From assembly GCA_013043945.1 (NCBI GenBank), contig JABEUW010000233.1, positions 1 to 7,288 on the forward strand: 7,288 nt of DNA. Reading direction: 5' to 3'. This document shows positions 1-6,771 of the stretch, one piece after another. A program made the translations under genes and the position numbers. Origin of the DNA: Vulcanimicrobiota bacterium (GTDB taxonomy: Bacteria > Vulcanimicrobiota > Vulcanimicrobiia > Vulcanimicrobiales > Vulcanimicrobiaceae). How positions within the stretch are numbered: the first letter of the stretch is position 1; every line of letters begins with the position of its first letter. The notes under the pieces are model-generated. The model was not told the origin of the DNA. It was given only the letters and a program-made list of their open reading frames with translations, and made no database searches.

Positions 1-606
1 GTGACGCTGCAGATACCAACGCTGCGCGCGCTCGGGCAACGAGTTTCCCTTACTCGTTGCGTCGGCATACCAACCACGAATCGTGGCCTCGTCATAGAGT
101 AGATCGACGGGGGCTTCGAGGAAGACGGGGCCGGGAACGCCGCTACTCGCCGTCAGAAACGCCGCTTCGAGGGCGGGCTGCAGATCGGCAACGTGCCGAA
201 CCTGCATCGCCCGCTTCACGTGCGGTGCGATCGCAGCGCGTTGATCGATATCTTGCAGAGCACCGCGACCGCGCAGCGCGGTCGGAACGCCTCCGCAGAG
301 TACGACGAGCGGCGACTGTGCGAGCCGCGCGTTCTGCATTGCGGTGATTGCGTTGGTAAGCCCGGGCCCCGCAGTGACCGCCGCGACCCCGGGGATCCCG
401 GTGAGGCGCCCTTCGGCATCTGCGGCGAAAACGGCGCTCGCTTCGTCGCGGACGTCGATAACGCGAATGCCGCGCGCCTTCGAGGCGGTAAGAATCGGCG
501 AAATGTGCCCGCCGCAGAGCGTATAGAGCCGACGCACGCCGCGTGCGAGCAGGGTTTCGGCGAGCCGATCGCCGCCGTGACGAATCTCGAGAGTGGGCTC
601 TTCCAT
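1..606 (-). CDS. ThDP-dependent enzyme, ILVBL / 2-hydroxyacyl-CoA lyase-like, N-terminal part (3' end off window)
   Basis: The first 202 codons of a thiamine-diphosphate enzyme are present; the frame stays open to base 1, so the C-terminal half lies outside. The visible part is the N-terminal PYR domain, which supplies the glutamate that activates the cofactor. Visible features are a GGHISPIL segment (residues 32-39), RDEASAVFAADA with the presumed catalytic Glu55, VTAGPGLTNA (78-87), GRGALQDIDQ (113-122) and SGVPGPVFLE (155-164). This run resembles, from memory, the ILVBL/HACL branch more than classical acetolactate synthase (IlvB), so cleavage or ligation of 2-hydroxyacyl-CoA is as likely as acetolactate synthesis. 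The domain that decides this is missing. The ATG at 606 follows GAGGAG with a 4-nt spacer. The gene lies 35 nt downstream of the slipin gene and is probably cotranscribed with it. The superfamily is sure; the subfamily is inferred. Confidence 0.88.
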   Translation of the reverse strand, partial: MEEPTLEIRHGGDRLAETLLARGVRRLYTLCGGHISPILTASKARGIRVIDVRDEASAVFAADAEGRLTGIPGVAAVTAGPGLTNAITAMQNARLAQSPLVVLCGGVPTALRGRGALQDIDQRAAIAPHVKRAMQVRHVADLQPALEAAFLTASSGVPGPVFLEAPVDLLYDEATIRGWYADATSKGNSLPERAQRWYLQRH

Positions 607-641
607 CCAACTCCTCTTCGGCAGCGACCCGCCGGGCGCTG

Positions 642-1439
642 CTACACCGGCGCTCCGTTCGGCTTCGCCGTCAATCCGTCGGCGTGCTTCTGCGCGATTT
701 GGAGGAAGGGTTTGATCAGGTCGATCGGCATCGGAAAGACGATCGTCGAATTGTGTTCGCCGCCGACTTCGGTGAGCGTCTGCAGGTAGCGCAACTGCAT
801 CGCCGCCGGATCCGATGCGAGAATTCGCGCCGCGTCGAGTAAGGTCTGCGCCGCTTGAAACTCCGCATTCGCATGAATCACCTTGGCGCGGCGGTCGCGC
901 TCGGCTTCGGCCTGTTTGGCGATCGAGCGAACCATGTTCTCCGTGAGTTGCACCTCGCGAATCTCGACGCTGATGACTTTGATACCCCACGATTCGGTCT
1001 GAACGTCGAGCGTGCTCTGCACGTCGGCATTCAGATCGGTCCGCTTGGCGAGCATTTCGTCGAGTTCGTGCTGCCCGAGAACCGAGCGCAAGGTTGTTTG
1101 GGCGAGCATGTTCGTCGCGCCGATGTAGTTTTCAACCTGAATGATCGCCTTCTCGGCGTCGACGACCCGGAAATAGAGAATTGCATCGACCTTCATCGAG
1201 ACGTTATCGCGCGAGATGACATCCTGGGCGGGGACCTCCATCACCACCGTCCGAAGGTCGACCCGCACGATCTGTTGGACGAACGGCACGATCAGGATAA
1301 GGCCGGGCCCCCGTACGGATTGGAAGCGCCCAAGTTGGAAGACGACGGCTCGTTCGTACTCGCGAAGAATCTTGATACTGGAGAGCAGTATCAACAAAAC
1401 GATGAAATAGACCGGGAGGAGGACTATCGATGACAGCAT
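642..1439 (-). CDS. SPFH-domain membrane protein, stomatin/slipin family
   Basis: A 265-aa membrane scaffold protein of the stomatin/prohibitin (SPFH) superfamily. Such proteins form oligomeric rings or microdomains in the inner membrane and often influence membrane proteases or fluidity. One hydrophobic segment lies at residues 4-21. It is followed by the family pattern LREYERAVVFQLGRF (25-39), RGPGLILIVP (43-52), the SPFH core with ISRDNVSMKVDAILYF (75-90), LRSVLGQHELDEML (117-130) and WGIKVISVEIREVQL (151-165). A charged, Ala-rich helix predicted to be a coiled coil spans about 168-210, and STIVFPMPIDLI (231-242) is the usual slipin C-terminal motif. The length is normal. The ATG at 1439 has an AAAGGA site 7 nt upstream that sits in a hairpin loop, annotated separately. 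The usual partner NfeD is not next to it in this window; the neighbour downstream is a ThDP enzyme. Family assignment is firm; the cellular role is unknown. Confidence 0.95.
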   Translation of the reverse strand: MLSSIVLLPVYFIVLLILLSSIKILREYERAVVFQLGRFQSVRGPGLILIVPFVQQIVRVDLRTVVMEVPAQDVISRDNVSMKVDAILYFRVVDAEKAIIQVENYIGATNMLAQTTLRSVLGQHELDEMLAKRTDLNADVQSTLDVQTESWGIKVISVEIREVQLTENMVRSIAKQAEAERDRRAKVIHANAEFQAAQTLLDAARILASDPAAMQLRYLQTLTEVGGEHNSTIVFPMPIDLIKPFLQIAQKHADGLTAKPNGAPV

Positions 1440-1466
1440 AGCGCCGTCCTTTCGGCGCTCGGCGCC
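1440..1466 (-). promoter_or_regulatory. Slipin ribosome-binding site inside a hairpin loop, with a competing hairpin
   Basis: On the minus strand, AGCGCCG (1459-1453) and CGGCGCT (1446-1440) form a perfect 7-bp stem around the hexaloop AAAGGA (1452-1447), which is the Shine-Dalgarno sequence. The slipin ATG begins directly after the stem. Just upstream, GGCGC (1466-1462) can pair with GCGCC (1458-1454) over the loop CGA. That uses the same 5' arm, so the two hairpins exclude each other. The pairings are read directly from the sequence; a regulatory role is inference. Confidence 0.5.
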
Positions 1467-1625
1467 TGACGAAGGTGCGCGAAGCGTCGTGCATCTTCAT
1501 ATCGATACCCGTACGACCCACGTTCCAAACATCGCTCCCGAAGCGCTGCCCTCGACGACTCGAGGCGCGGGACGCCGGATTCCGTACGCCGAACGAAAAA
1601 TGCCGACAAGAAAGCGAGGCCCTGC
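1440..1625. other. Divergent intergenic region between slipin and the 55-aa ORF
   Basis: These 186 bp separate two divergent transcription units and should carry both promoters, but I see no convincing -35/-10 pair on either strand. The region holds the SD-loop hairpin on the slipin side. Near the middle is a short perfect inverted repeat, CCTCGA (1550-1555) and TCGAGG (1560-1565), with a 4-nt spacer, which could be an operator but is short enough to occur by chance. Open frames crossing the region read as Arg/Pro-rich, low-quality protein and are not called as genes. Confidence 0.5.
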
Positions 1626-1793
1626 ATGAGCCACGAAAAAAAGCACGATCCGCCCGAAACGGAGCCCTCCGAGAAGCTCAAAAAAGAGATCGAGGACGCG
1701 ATGGCGGTCTATAGCGACACCGATATGGACCCGAACCGCGACGATCAAAAAGATCTGCACCACGGCGCCGAAGACGAGGAAGAGAGAGACTAG
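1626..1793 (+). CDS. 55-aa highly charged hypothetical protein
   Basis: A small gene of 55 codons, not recognised. It starts MSHEKKHDPPETEPSEKLKK and ends EDEEERD. About half of the residues are Asp, Glu, Lys, Arg or His, with no hydrophobic core beyond a short AMAVY stretch (25-29). It is probably intrinsically disordered and acidic, with one possible short helix at about 17-30. It has no signal peptide, membrane segment or cysteine. ATG 1626 is preceded by GCGAGG with a 6-nt spacer. Its stop is 2 nt before the start of the large Asp-box gene, and its purine-rich last codons supply the only SD-like sequence for that gene, so the two are likely translationally coupled. The compact spacing and sensible codon use support a real gene; the function is unknown. 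Confidence 0.6.
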   Translation: MSHEKKHDPPETEPSEKLKKEIEDAMAVYSDTDMDPNRDDQKDLHHGAEDEEERD

Positions 1794-1795
1794 CG

Positions 1796-4700
1796 ATGAT
1801 CCGTTCGTTCGTTGCAATCACGGCGTTGCTGCTCGCACCGACGATCGGCGCGGCAGCGAGCCTCCCCACCGCGAACCTGCATTGGCGCGAGACCGGTCCG
1901 GCGATCGCGGGAGGCCGCGTCACCTCGGTTGCCGGCTCGAGCCAGAATCCGCATCTCTACTATCTCGGAGCGGCGGGTGGCGGCGTTTGGAAAAGCAACG
2001 ACGGCGGCGCATCCTGGAAGCCGGTCTTCGACCACGAGAGCGTAGGATCGATCGGTGCGGTCGCAATCGACCCGAGCAACGAGAACACCGTGTGGGTCGG
2101 CACCGGCGAATCGAATCCACGCAACGACGTCAGCTACGGCGACGGCCTTTACAAGTCGACGGATGGCGGCAAGACGTGGAAAAACGTCGGCCTCCGCAAG
2201 ACGCAATATATCTCGCGCATCCTCATCGACCCGAGCGATCCACAGCACGTGATCGTCGGGGCACTCGGCGACGTCTTCGCAAATTCGACGGCACGCGGTG
2301 CCTACGTCACCTTCAACGGTGGAAAGACCTGGAGCAAAACGCTCGACGTCGGCCCGAGCAGCGGGGTCTCCGACCTCGCGATGAATCCGCACACGCCGAA
2401 CGTCATCTTCGCCGGCGTCTGGGAGTTCCAGCGGCGGCCGTGGACCTTTCGCAGCGGCGGCAAACGCGACGGCATCTATCGCTCGACCGATGGCGGACGT
2501 ACGTGGCACCGGCTCAGCGGCGGCGGGCTCCCTACCGGCATCACGGGGCGGATCGGCCTTGCGGTCGCGCCGAGCGATCCCAACCGCGTTTACGCGCTCA
2601 TCGAAGCGAAGCACGGCATCCTCTGGCGCTCCGACGATGACGGCAACACCTGGAAGTTGGTGAGTTCGAACACGCTCGTCGACCAGCGCCCCTTCTACTT
2701 CTCACATATCGAAGTCGATCCGAGCAATCCGAACACCGTGTATACGGCGTCGACTTCGCTTGCCGAAAGCACCGACGGCGGCCTCCATTTCAAGGCAATC
2801 GCACAGAACGTCCACGGCGATTTTCACGCGATCTGGATCGCGCCGAACGACCCGCGGCGCATGATCGTCGGTGAAGACGGCGGCTACGCACTGACGGTCA
2901 ATGGCGGACAAACCTGGGCATTCTGGGCGAACCTGCCGATCGGACAGTTTTATCGCGTCGGGCTAGGAAACGATAACCCGTACACCATCTGCGGCGGCCT
3001 GCAGGACAACAATTCCTATTGCGGCCCCTCCAACTCACTCGATATGGCCGGCAACACCAACGCGTCGTGGTACGCGGTCGTCTACGACGACGACGGCCAA
3101 TGGGCGATCCCCGACCCCCACGACTCCAAGATCATCTGGTCCGACGGCCAAGACGGCGCACTTTTCCGCTTCGACCGTACGTCGCGCGAATACACGTTTG
3201 CAGAGCCGTACTTTACCAGCGTCCAGCAAGATTACGATATCGCTTCGAGCCCGTACCGTTTTAACTGGGAGTCGCCGATCGGATTTGCGCCATGGAATCC
3301 GCACATCGTATGGTTCGGCGGCAACGTCGTCTTTCAAACCACCGACCGCGGCCTTACCTGGAAGCCGATCAGCCCTGATCTTACGCGTAACGACAAGGCG
3401 CACCAGGGCCCCTCGGGTGGCCCGATCACGCACGACGTGACCGGTGCAGAGTACACCGATACGATTCTCGATATCGAGGGCTCGCAACTCTCGCGCGGCG
3501 AGATCTGGGTGGGAACCGACGACGGCATCGTGCAAATGACGCGCGACGATGGCGCGCATTGGAAGAACGTCACGCCACCGGGCGCCAACCCCAACGGTCG
3601 CTTTGAAACCGTCGCGCCCTCGCCGCTCCAACGCGGTACCGCCTATGCCGTCGAAGATTCGCACTTGATGGGCGATAACGCACCGGAGGTTTGGGTAACC
3701 GACGACTACGGCGCGCATTGGCGTTCGATTACGAACGGCTTACCGCACGATCTGTGGACGCGTTCGATCCGACCCGACATTCATAACCCGAACCTCGTCT
3801 ATCTCGGAACCGAGGAGGGCGTGTGGGTATCGTACGATCGCGGCACGCACTGGCAGAGCCTCCGCAACAACATGCCTCCGGTTTCGGTGCGCGATATTCG
3901 CATCCAGCCGCAATTCGACGATCTCGTCATCGCAACGCACGGCCGTTCGATCTGGGTGATGGACGATTTGCGGCCACTCCAACAACTTCCGAACGCCGTC
4001 AAGGCGGGCGCGATGCTCTTCGCTCCGCGCACATCGTACGAGTACAATCTCACGAATAACACCGAGGGCACCTACACGAACTTTGCCGCGAAAAATCCAC
4101 CCTACGGCGTACCGATCACCTATTACCAAGCCAAGCCGCAGGCGCACGTTCCGCTTCTCGCAATTCTCGATTCCTCCGGGCGGGTCGTTCGCACGCTGAA
4201 AGGCACGAATCTTGCGGGACTCAACCGTATCGTTTGGAACTTCACCACCGCACCGCCGGTACGATGGACCGGCGCCGCCAATCCCGCCTTCGCCGGGCCA
4301 AGCGATGGAGCGACGGTCGTTCCGGGAACCTATTCGGTGCGCATCGCGCTGAATGGACGCACCTTCGTGCAACGCTTTGCCGTCAAACCCGATCCGCAAG
4401 CGACCGTAACTCTCGCGCAGATGCGCGAGAGTTACGATGCGTTTGCACGGCTCAACAACCTGTACTCCAGCGTCGACACGATGCTGAACCACCTTGACAG
4501 CATCGCGAAAGCCATCGCTGCCGAACCGGCGCTCTCGGGGCCGGCCGCTGCGGCGCTGGCACGCGCGCGAAGCGGGCGTACCGCCGTCATGGCGCAACTC
4601 ACCGCGAATTATAGCAATGGCGAAGACTCCGTCTCGCGCCCGGGCGCGCTGCGCGAGAATCTCGACGGAGCGCTGAGCTCGCTGCAGTCCTTCCCGGTAC

Positions 4701-4867
4701 AGGGCATCATCACGCAGGCGGCAGCACAGTTCTATGCTCGTATCGACGCGGAGTATCGCGCCGCTCGCAACGCCTACAACGCCTACGTTCGCTCGCTCTC
4801 CGCACTCAACGTGCGCCTGCGTGCGGCGGGCGCCCGTACGTTGCCGGTGATTCCGATGGAACCATAA
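1796..4867 (+). CDS. Secreted Asp-box (BNR) / VPS10-sortilin-like beta-propeller protein
   Basis: A 1023-aa exported protein. Residues 1-21 form a Sec signal peptide (short basic start, hydrophobic core, AAA before Ser22). Eleven Asp-box motifs of the type S-x-D-G-G-x-T-W lie at residues 67, 121, 172, 230, 279, 325, 367, 515, 582, 635 and 679; the later ones are degenerate (for example TRDDGAHW). They mark beta-propeller blades as in sialidases, VPS10/sortilin and photosynthesis factor Ycf48. Residues 375-514 lack a box and contain GGLQDNNSYCG; Cys399 and Cys409 are the only cysteines and probably form a disulfide. A beta-sandwich-like domain follows (about 775-865, with ILDSSGRVVRTLKG and PGTYSVRIALNGR), then an Ala-rich helical region (about 871-1011). 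Such proteins are often annotated as glycosyl hydrolases on the Asp-boxes alone. I see no catalytic signature, so a binding or assembly role is equally possible. ATG 1796 has only a weak SD and follows the 55-aa gene by 2 nt. Confidence 0.9.
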   Translation: MIRSFVAITALLLAPTIGAAASLPTANLHWRETGPAIAGGRVTSVAGSSQNPHLYYLGAAGGGVWKSNDGGASWKPVFDHESVGSIGAVAIDPSNENTVWVGTGESNPRNDVSYGDGLYKSTDGGKTWKNVGLRKTQYISRILIDPSDPQHVIVGALGDVFANSTARGAYVTFNGGKTWSKTLDVGPSSGVSDLAMNPHTPNVIFAGVWEFQRRPWTFRSGGKRDGIYRSTDGGRTWHRLSGGGLPTGITGRIGLAVAPSDPNRVYALIEAKHGILWRSDDDGNTWKLVSSNTLVDQRPFYFSHIEVDPSNPNTVYTASTSLAESTDGGLHFKAIAQNVHGDFHAIWIAPNDPRRMIVGEDGGYALTVNGGQTWAFWANLPIGQFYRVGLGNDNPYTICGGLQDNNSYCGPSNSLDMAGNTNASWYAVVYDDDGQWAIPDPHDSKIIWSDGQDGALFRFDRTSREYTFAEPYFTSVQQDYDIASSPYRFNWESPIGFAPWNPHIVWFGGNVVFQTTDRGLTWKPISPDLTRNDKAHQGPSGGPITHDVTGAEYTDTILDIEGSQLSRGEIWVGTDDGIVQMTRDDGAHWKNVTPPGANPNGRFETVAPSPLQRGTAYAVEDSHLMGDNAPEVWVTDDYGAHWRSITNGLPHDLWTRSIRPDIHNPNLVYLGTEEGVWVSYDRGTHWQSLRNNMPPVSVRDIRIQPQFDDLVIATHGRSIWVMDDLRPLQQLPNAVKAGAMLFAPRTSYEYNLTNNTEGTYTNFAAKNPPYGVPITYYQAKPQAHVPLLAILDSSGRVVRTLKGTNLAGLNRIVWNFTTAPPVRWTGAANPAFAGPSDGATVVPGTYSVRIALNGRTFVQRFAVKPDPQATVTLAQMRESYDAFARLNNLYSSVDTMLNHLDSIAKAIAAEPALSGPAAAALARARSGRTAVMAQLTANYSNGEDSVSRPGALRENLDGALSSLQSFPVQGIITQAAAQFYARIDAEYRAARNAYNAYVRSLSALNVRLRAAGARTLPVIPMEP
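4405..4436. repeat. Perfect 14-bp inverted repeat inside the Asp-box gene
   Basis: CGTAACTCTCGCGC (4405-4418) is followed by the tetraloop AGAT and then its exact reverse complement GCGCGAGAGTTACG (4423-4436). The element is fully in frame and encodes about residues 870-881, where the beta-sandwich-like domain passes into the helical C-terminal region. No T-tract follows on either strand, so it is not an ordinary intrinsic terminator. Confidence 0.9.
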
Positions 4868-5294
4868 GGCGCGCCTGCGCGATTGCGTCGTCGCAAGCGG
4901 CGGAGATAAGCGCGATCCGATCGGCCGCGAGATTGCCCGAGGAGGCGTGCACAATCGGCGCCACCGCGCGCCCAATGATTTCGATTCCACCGCGCGGGTC
5001 GTAGAAACCGACCATTTCCAGAGCCCCTCTTCCCACGCTCGCTACGATCACGGAGTCGTAGGGAGTCGCCTCCGCACCCGCACGCAGTTTTGCGCGAAGG
5101 GCATCGAGCTGCGAGCTCTGCGGCTCCGTTTCGATCTGCAATATCTCGGAATACATTCCGAACCGTGATCGCACCAGCGGATCGAGCACCCGCTCCTTAC
5201 CGTGTTTCGTAACGATGACTGCTCGCCTTCCCGCAAAGGGATGCCCGTATTCGTGCGCCGCGGATGCAAGGCCCGGGGCGCTCGTCACGCTCAC
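4806..5294 (-). CDS. 162-aa protein coupled to icd, possibly a shortened DUF6671-like protein
   Basis: Family not firmly recognised. The N-terminal part reads HPFAGRRAVIVTKHGKERVL (residues 18-37). The VTKHGKE element followed by a hydrophobic/charged helix recalls, from memory, proteins labelled DUF6671, which are longer. The middle, PYDSVIVASVGRGALEMVGF (78-97), could be a Rossmann-like strand-loop-helix. There is no signal peptide or clear membrane segment. The start is GTG at 5294, which overlaps the icd stop as GTGA; this 4-nt overlap and the shared strand point to translational coupling and a job linked to the dehydrogenase or its metabolite. The last 20 codons run 62 nt into the convergent Asp-box gene, and the tail there (PSESPATYGRPPHAGAR) is low in hydrophobic residues, so the core probably ends near residue 146. 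The gene looks real from its coupling and amino-acid make-up; the family call is tentative. Confidence 0.68.
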   Translation of the reverse strand: MSVTSAPGLASAAHEYGHPFAGRRAVIVTKHGKERVLDPLVRSRFGMYSEILQIETEPQSSQLDALRAKLRAGAEATPYDSVIVASVGRGALEMVGFYDPRGGIEIIGRAVAPIVHASSGNLAADRIALISAACDDAIAQARLMVPSESPATYGRPPHAGAR

Positions 5295-6757
5295 TGCCCC
5301 TGGCCGAGCGAGAATCCCGGCACGCCGTCGAAGGTATAGAGTCCCTCGGTTTTAATGATGTCGAAGCCCGCCCGTTCGATCGCCGCAAGCAGATCGACGA
5401 CGCTCGCACCGCTCACCGTGCCGTCTCCTACAAAGCGGCAACGCCAGTGATCGACGCAACGCGTCATCGCACTCGAACGCGGCCAAACCTGCGTCCCTCG
5501 ATTGGTAATCATCTTGAGCGTCAACCCCGAGGGCGCGCTCTGAAGCCCCGCAGCGAGCTTCTCGACACTACCTCCGCTCCAGTCGAGGAAGACGTCGACG
5601 CCGACACGTTCTTTTTTCTCCGCAGGCGCCTGGACGCGCGATGCGCGCGCGGGCGTATCGGGCAGAGCGTTGCCGATTGCCGGGGAGAGAAGGCGTTGCG
5701 GCGTGCGCCCGAGCCGATCGATCACGGCAGCGGCGAACTCGCGAGTGGGGAGGCAGCGCAGGCTTTGCGCACCATAGATATCGCGCGTATGAAGCCCTTC
5801 TTCGATCGTGCAGAGCCATGCGTCCTGAACGATTTTCGCGACGTTCGTTTGGCCGACGTGCGAAAGCATCATCACTGCGGCGTTGAGCAAACCCGATGGG
5901 TTCGCGATGCCGGTGCCGGCGATATCCGGCGCAGAGCCATGAATCGCCTCGAACATCGCGATCCCCTCACCAACGTTTGCAGAGCCCGCCATTCCAACCG
6001 ATCCACAGAGCTCCGCCGCCACGTCGGAGAGAATATCGCCGTAGAGATTCGGCAATACGATAACGTCGAAACGCTCGGGATTCACCGCGAGCTTTGCCGC
6101 ACCGATATCGACGATAAGATGCTCGTGCTCGAGATCGGGGTACTCCGCCGCAATTTCATTGAAGACGCTATGGAAGAGCCCGTCGGTAATCTTCATAATG
6201 TTGTCTTTGCTGAAGCAGCTCACGCGACGACGCCCGTGCGCTCTCGCATATTCGAATGCATAGCGGATAATGCGCTCGCTCCCGCTGCGCGTGATCAGTT
6301 TCAGGCATTGCGTCACATCGGCGGTTTGGCGGTGCTCGATGCCGCCGTAAACATCTTCTTCGTTCTCACGCACGATGACGACGTCCATTTGTGGATGCAA
6401 GGTGGGCACGAACGGCGAGAGCGCGCGACATGGACGCACGTTTGCAAAGAGTCCGAACATCTTCCGGATCGTCACGTTGAGGCTCTTATATCCGCCCCCT
6501 TGCGGAGTGGTAATCGGGGCTTTGAGCAGAACGCGAGTCGCCTCCAGGGTGGCGAGCGCCTCGTCATCGATGCCGCTGGGAACGCCCGCTCGGTAGACGC
6601 GTTCGCCGATCTCAATCGGGCGGGGCTCGATTCGCGCTCCTGCCGCATCGAGGATCGAGAGCACGCTGCCCATGATCTCGGGCCCAATGCCATCGCCGTG
6701 GGCGATGGCCACCGGCACGGCGACCGCGGTCGAAGGGGCAACATTGACGGAAGGCAT
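5291..6757 (-). CDS. icd: Isocitrate dehydrogenase, long C-terminally extended type, predicted NAD+-dependent
   Basis: A 488-aa TCA-cycle enzyme that oxidises isocitrate to 2-oxoglutarate and CO2. Visible motifs are GDGIGPEI (21-28), the isocitrate-binding SLNVTIRK with Ser92 and Asn94, arginines 98, 108 and 130, VRENEEDVYGGIEHR with Tyr137 (129-143), SKDNIMKITDG with the presumed catalytic Lys184, and NLYGDILSDVAAEL with metal-binding Asp241 and Asp245. Ser-x-Asn in the substrate loop argues against isopropylmalate dehydrogenase. Residues 385-486 form the extra C-terminal domain known from Thermus thermophilus and Rickettsia enzymes, which explains the length (E. coli Icd has about 416 aa). 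The cofactor loop HGSAPDIAG has Asp278-Ile279 where NADP enzymes have Lys-Tyr, so NAD+ is predicted. The ATG at 6757 has AAAGGA 12 nt upstream, rather far. The stop overlaps the next gene by GTGA. A divergent winged-helix gene shares its promoter region. Confidence 0.93.
   Translation of the reverse strand: MPSVNVAPSTAVAVPVAIAHGDGIGPEIMGSVLSILDAAGARIEPRPIEIGERVYRAGVPSGIDDEALATLEATRVLLKAPITTPQGGGYKSLNVTIRKMFGLFANVRPCRALSPFVPTLHPQMDVVIVRENEEDVYGGIEHRQTADVTQCLKLITRSGSERIIRYAFEYARAHGRRRVSCFSKDNIMKITDGLFHSVFNEIAAEYPDLEHEHLIVDIGAAKLAVNPERFDVIVLPNLYGDILSDVAAELCGSVGMAGSANVGEGIAMFEAIHGSAPDIAGTGIANPSGLLNAAVMMLSHVGQTNVAKIVQDAWLCTIEEGLHTRDIYGAQSLRCLPTREFAAAVIDRLGRTPQRLLSPAIGNALPDTPARASRVQAPAEKKERVGVDVFLDWSGGSVEKLAAGLQSAPSGLTLKMITNRGTQVWPRSSAMTRCVDHWRCRFVGDGTVSGASVVDLLAAIERAGFDIIKTEGLYTFDGVPGFSLGQGQ
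6689..6709. repeat. Perfect 9-bp hairpin early in the icd coding sequence
   Basis: GCCATCGCC (6689-6697), loop GTG, and GGCGATGGC (6701-6709) form a perfect stem about 50-70 nt into icd, over the codons for AIAHGDG. Partly this is forced by the conserved Gly/Asp/Ala codons, so it may be incidental, but it lies where mRNA structure can slow early elongation. Confidence 0.4.
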
Positions 6758-6771
6758 CAGATTTCTATTCC

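Noticed and set aside
1475..1714. 79-codon plus-strand frame in the divergent region
   Set aside because: It overlaps the better 55-aa ORF in another frame, is Arg-rich and lacks a family signal.
1790..2614. Minus-strand open frame of 274 codons opposite the start of the Asp-box gene
   Set aside because: Composition is Arg/Ala/Asp-heavy with no motif, and the plus strand has a signal peptide and Asp-boxes here.
3740..4990. Long minus-strand open frame (416 codons) opposite the Asp-box gene
   Set aside because: The product is Arg/Gly/Val-rich with no recognisable motif, and the opposite frame is clearly a conserved exported protein. GC-rich DNA commonly leaves such antisense frames open.
4868..4990. 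Rho-independent terminator after the Asp-box gene
   Set aside because: No GC stem followed by a T-run was found on either strand; the region is coding for the convergent 162-aa gene.
6721..6732. 12-bp perfect palindrome CGACCGCGGTCG in the start of icd
   Set aside because: A 12-bp palindrome is expected about once or twice in 7.3 kb by chance and more often in GC-rich DNA.
5291..6757. Isopropylmalate or homoisocitrate dehydrogenase instead of isocitrate dehydrogenase
   Set aside because: The substrate loop has Ser92-x-Asn94 as in isocitrate enzymes, and the 100-residue C-terminal domain is typical of the long isocitrate type.
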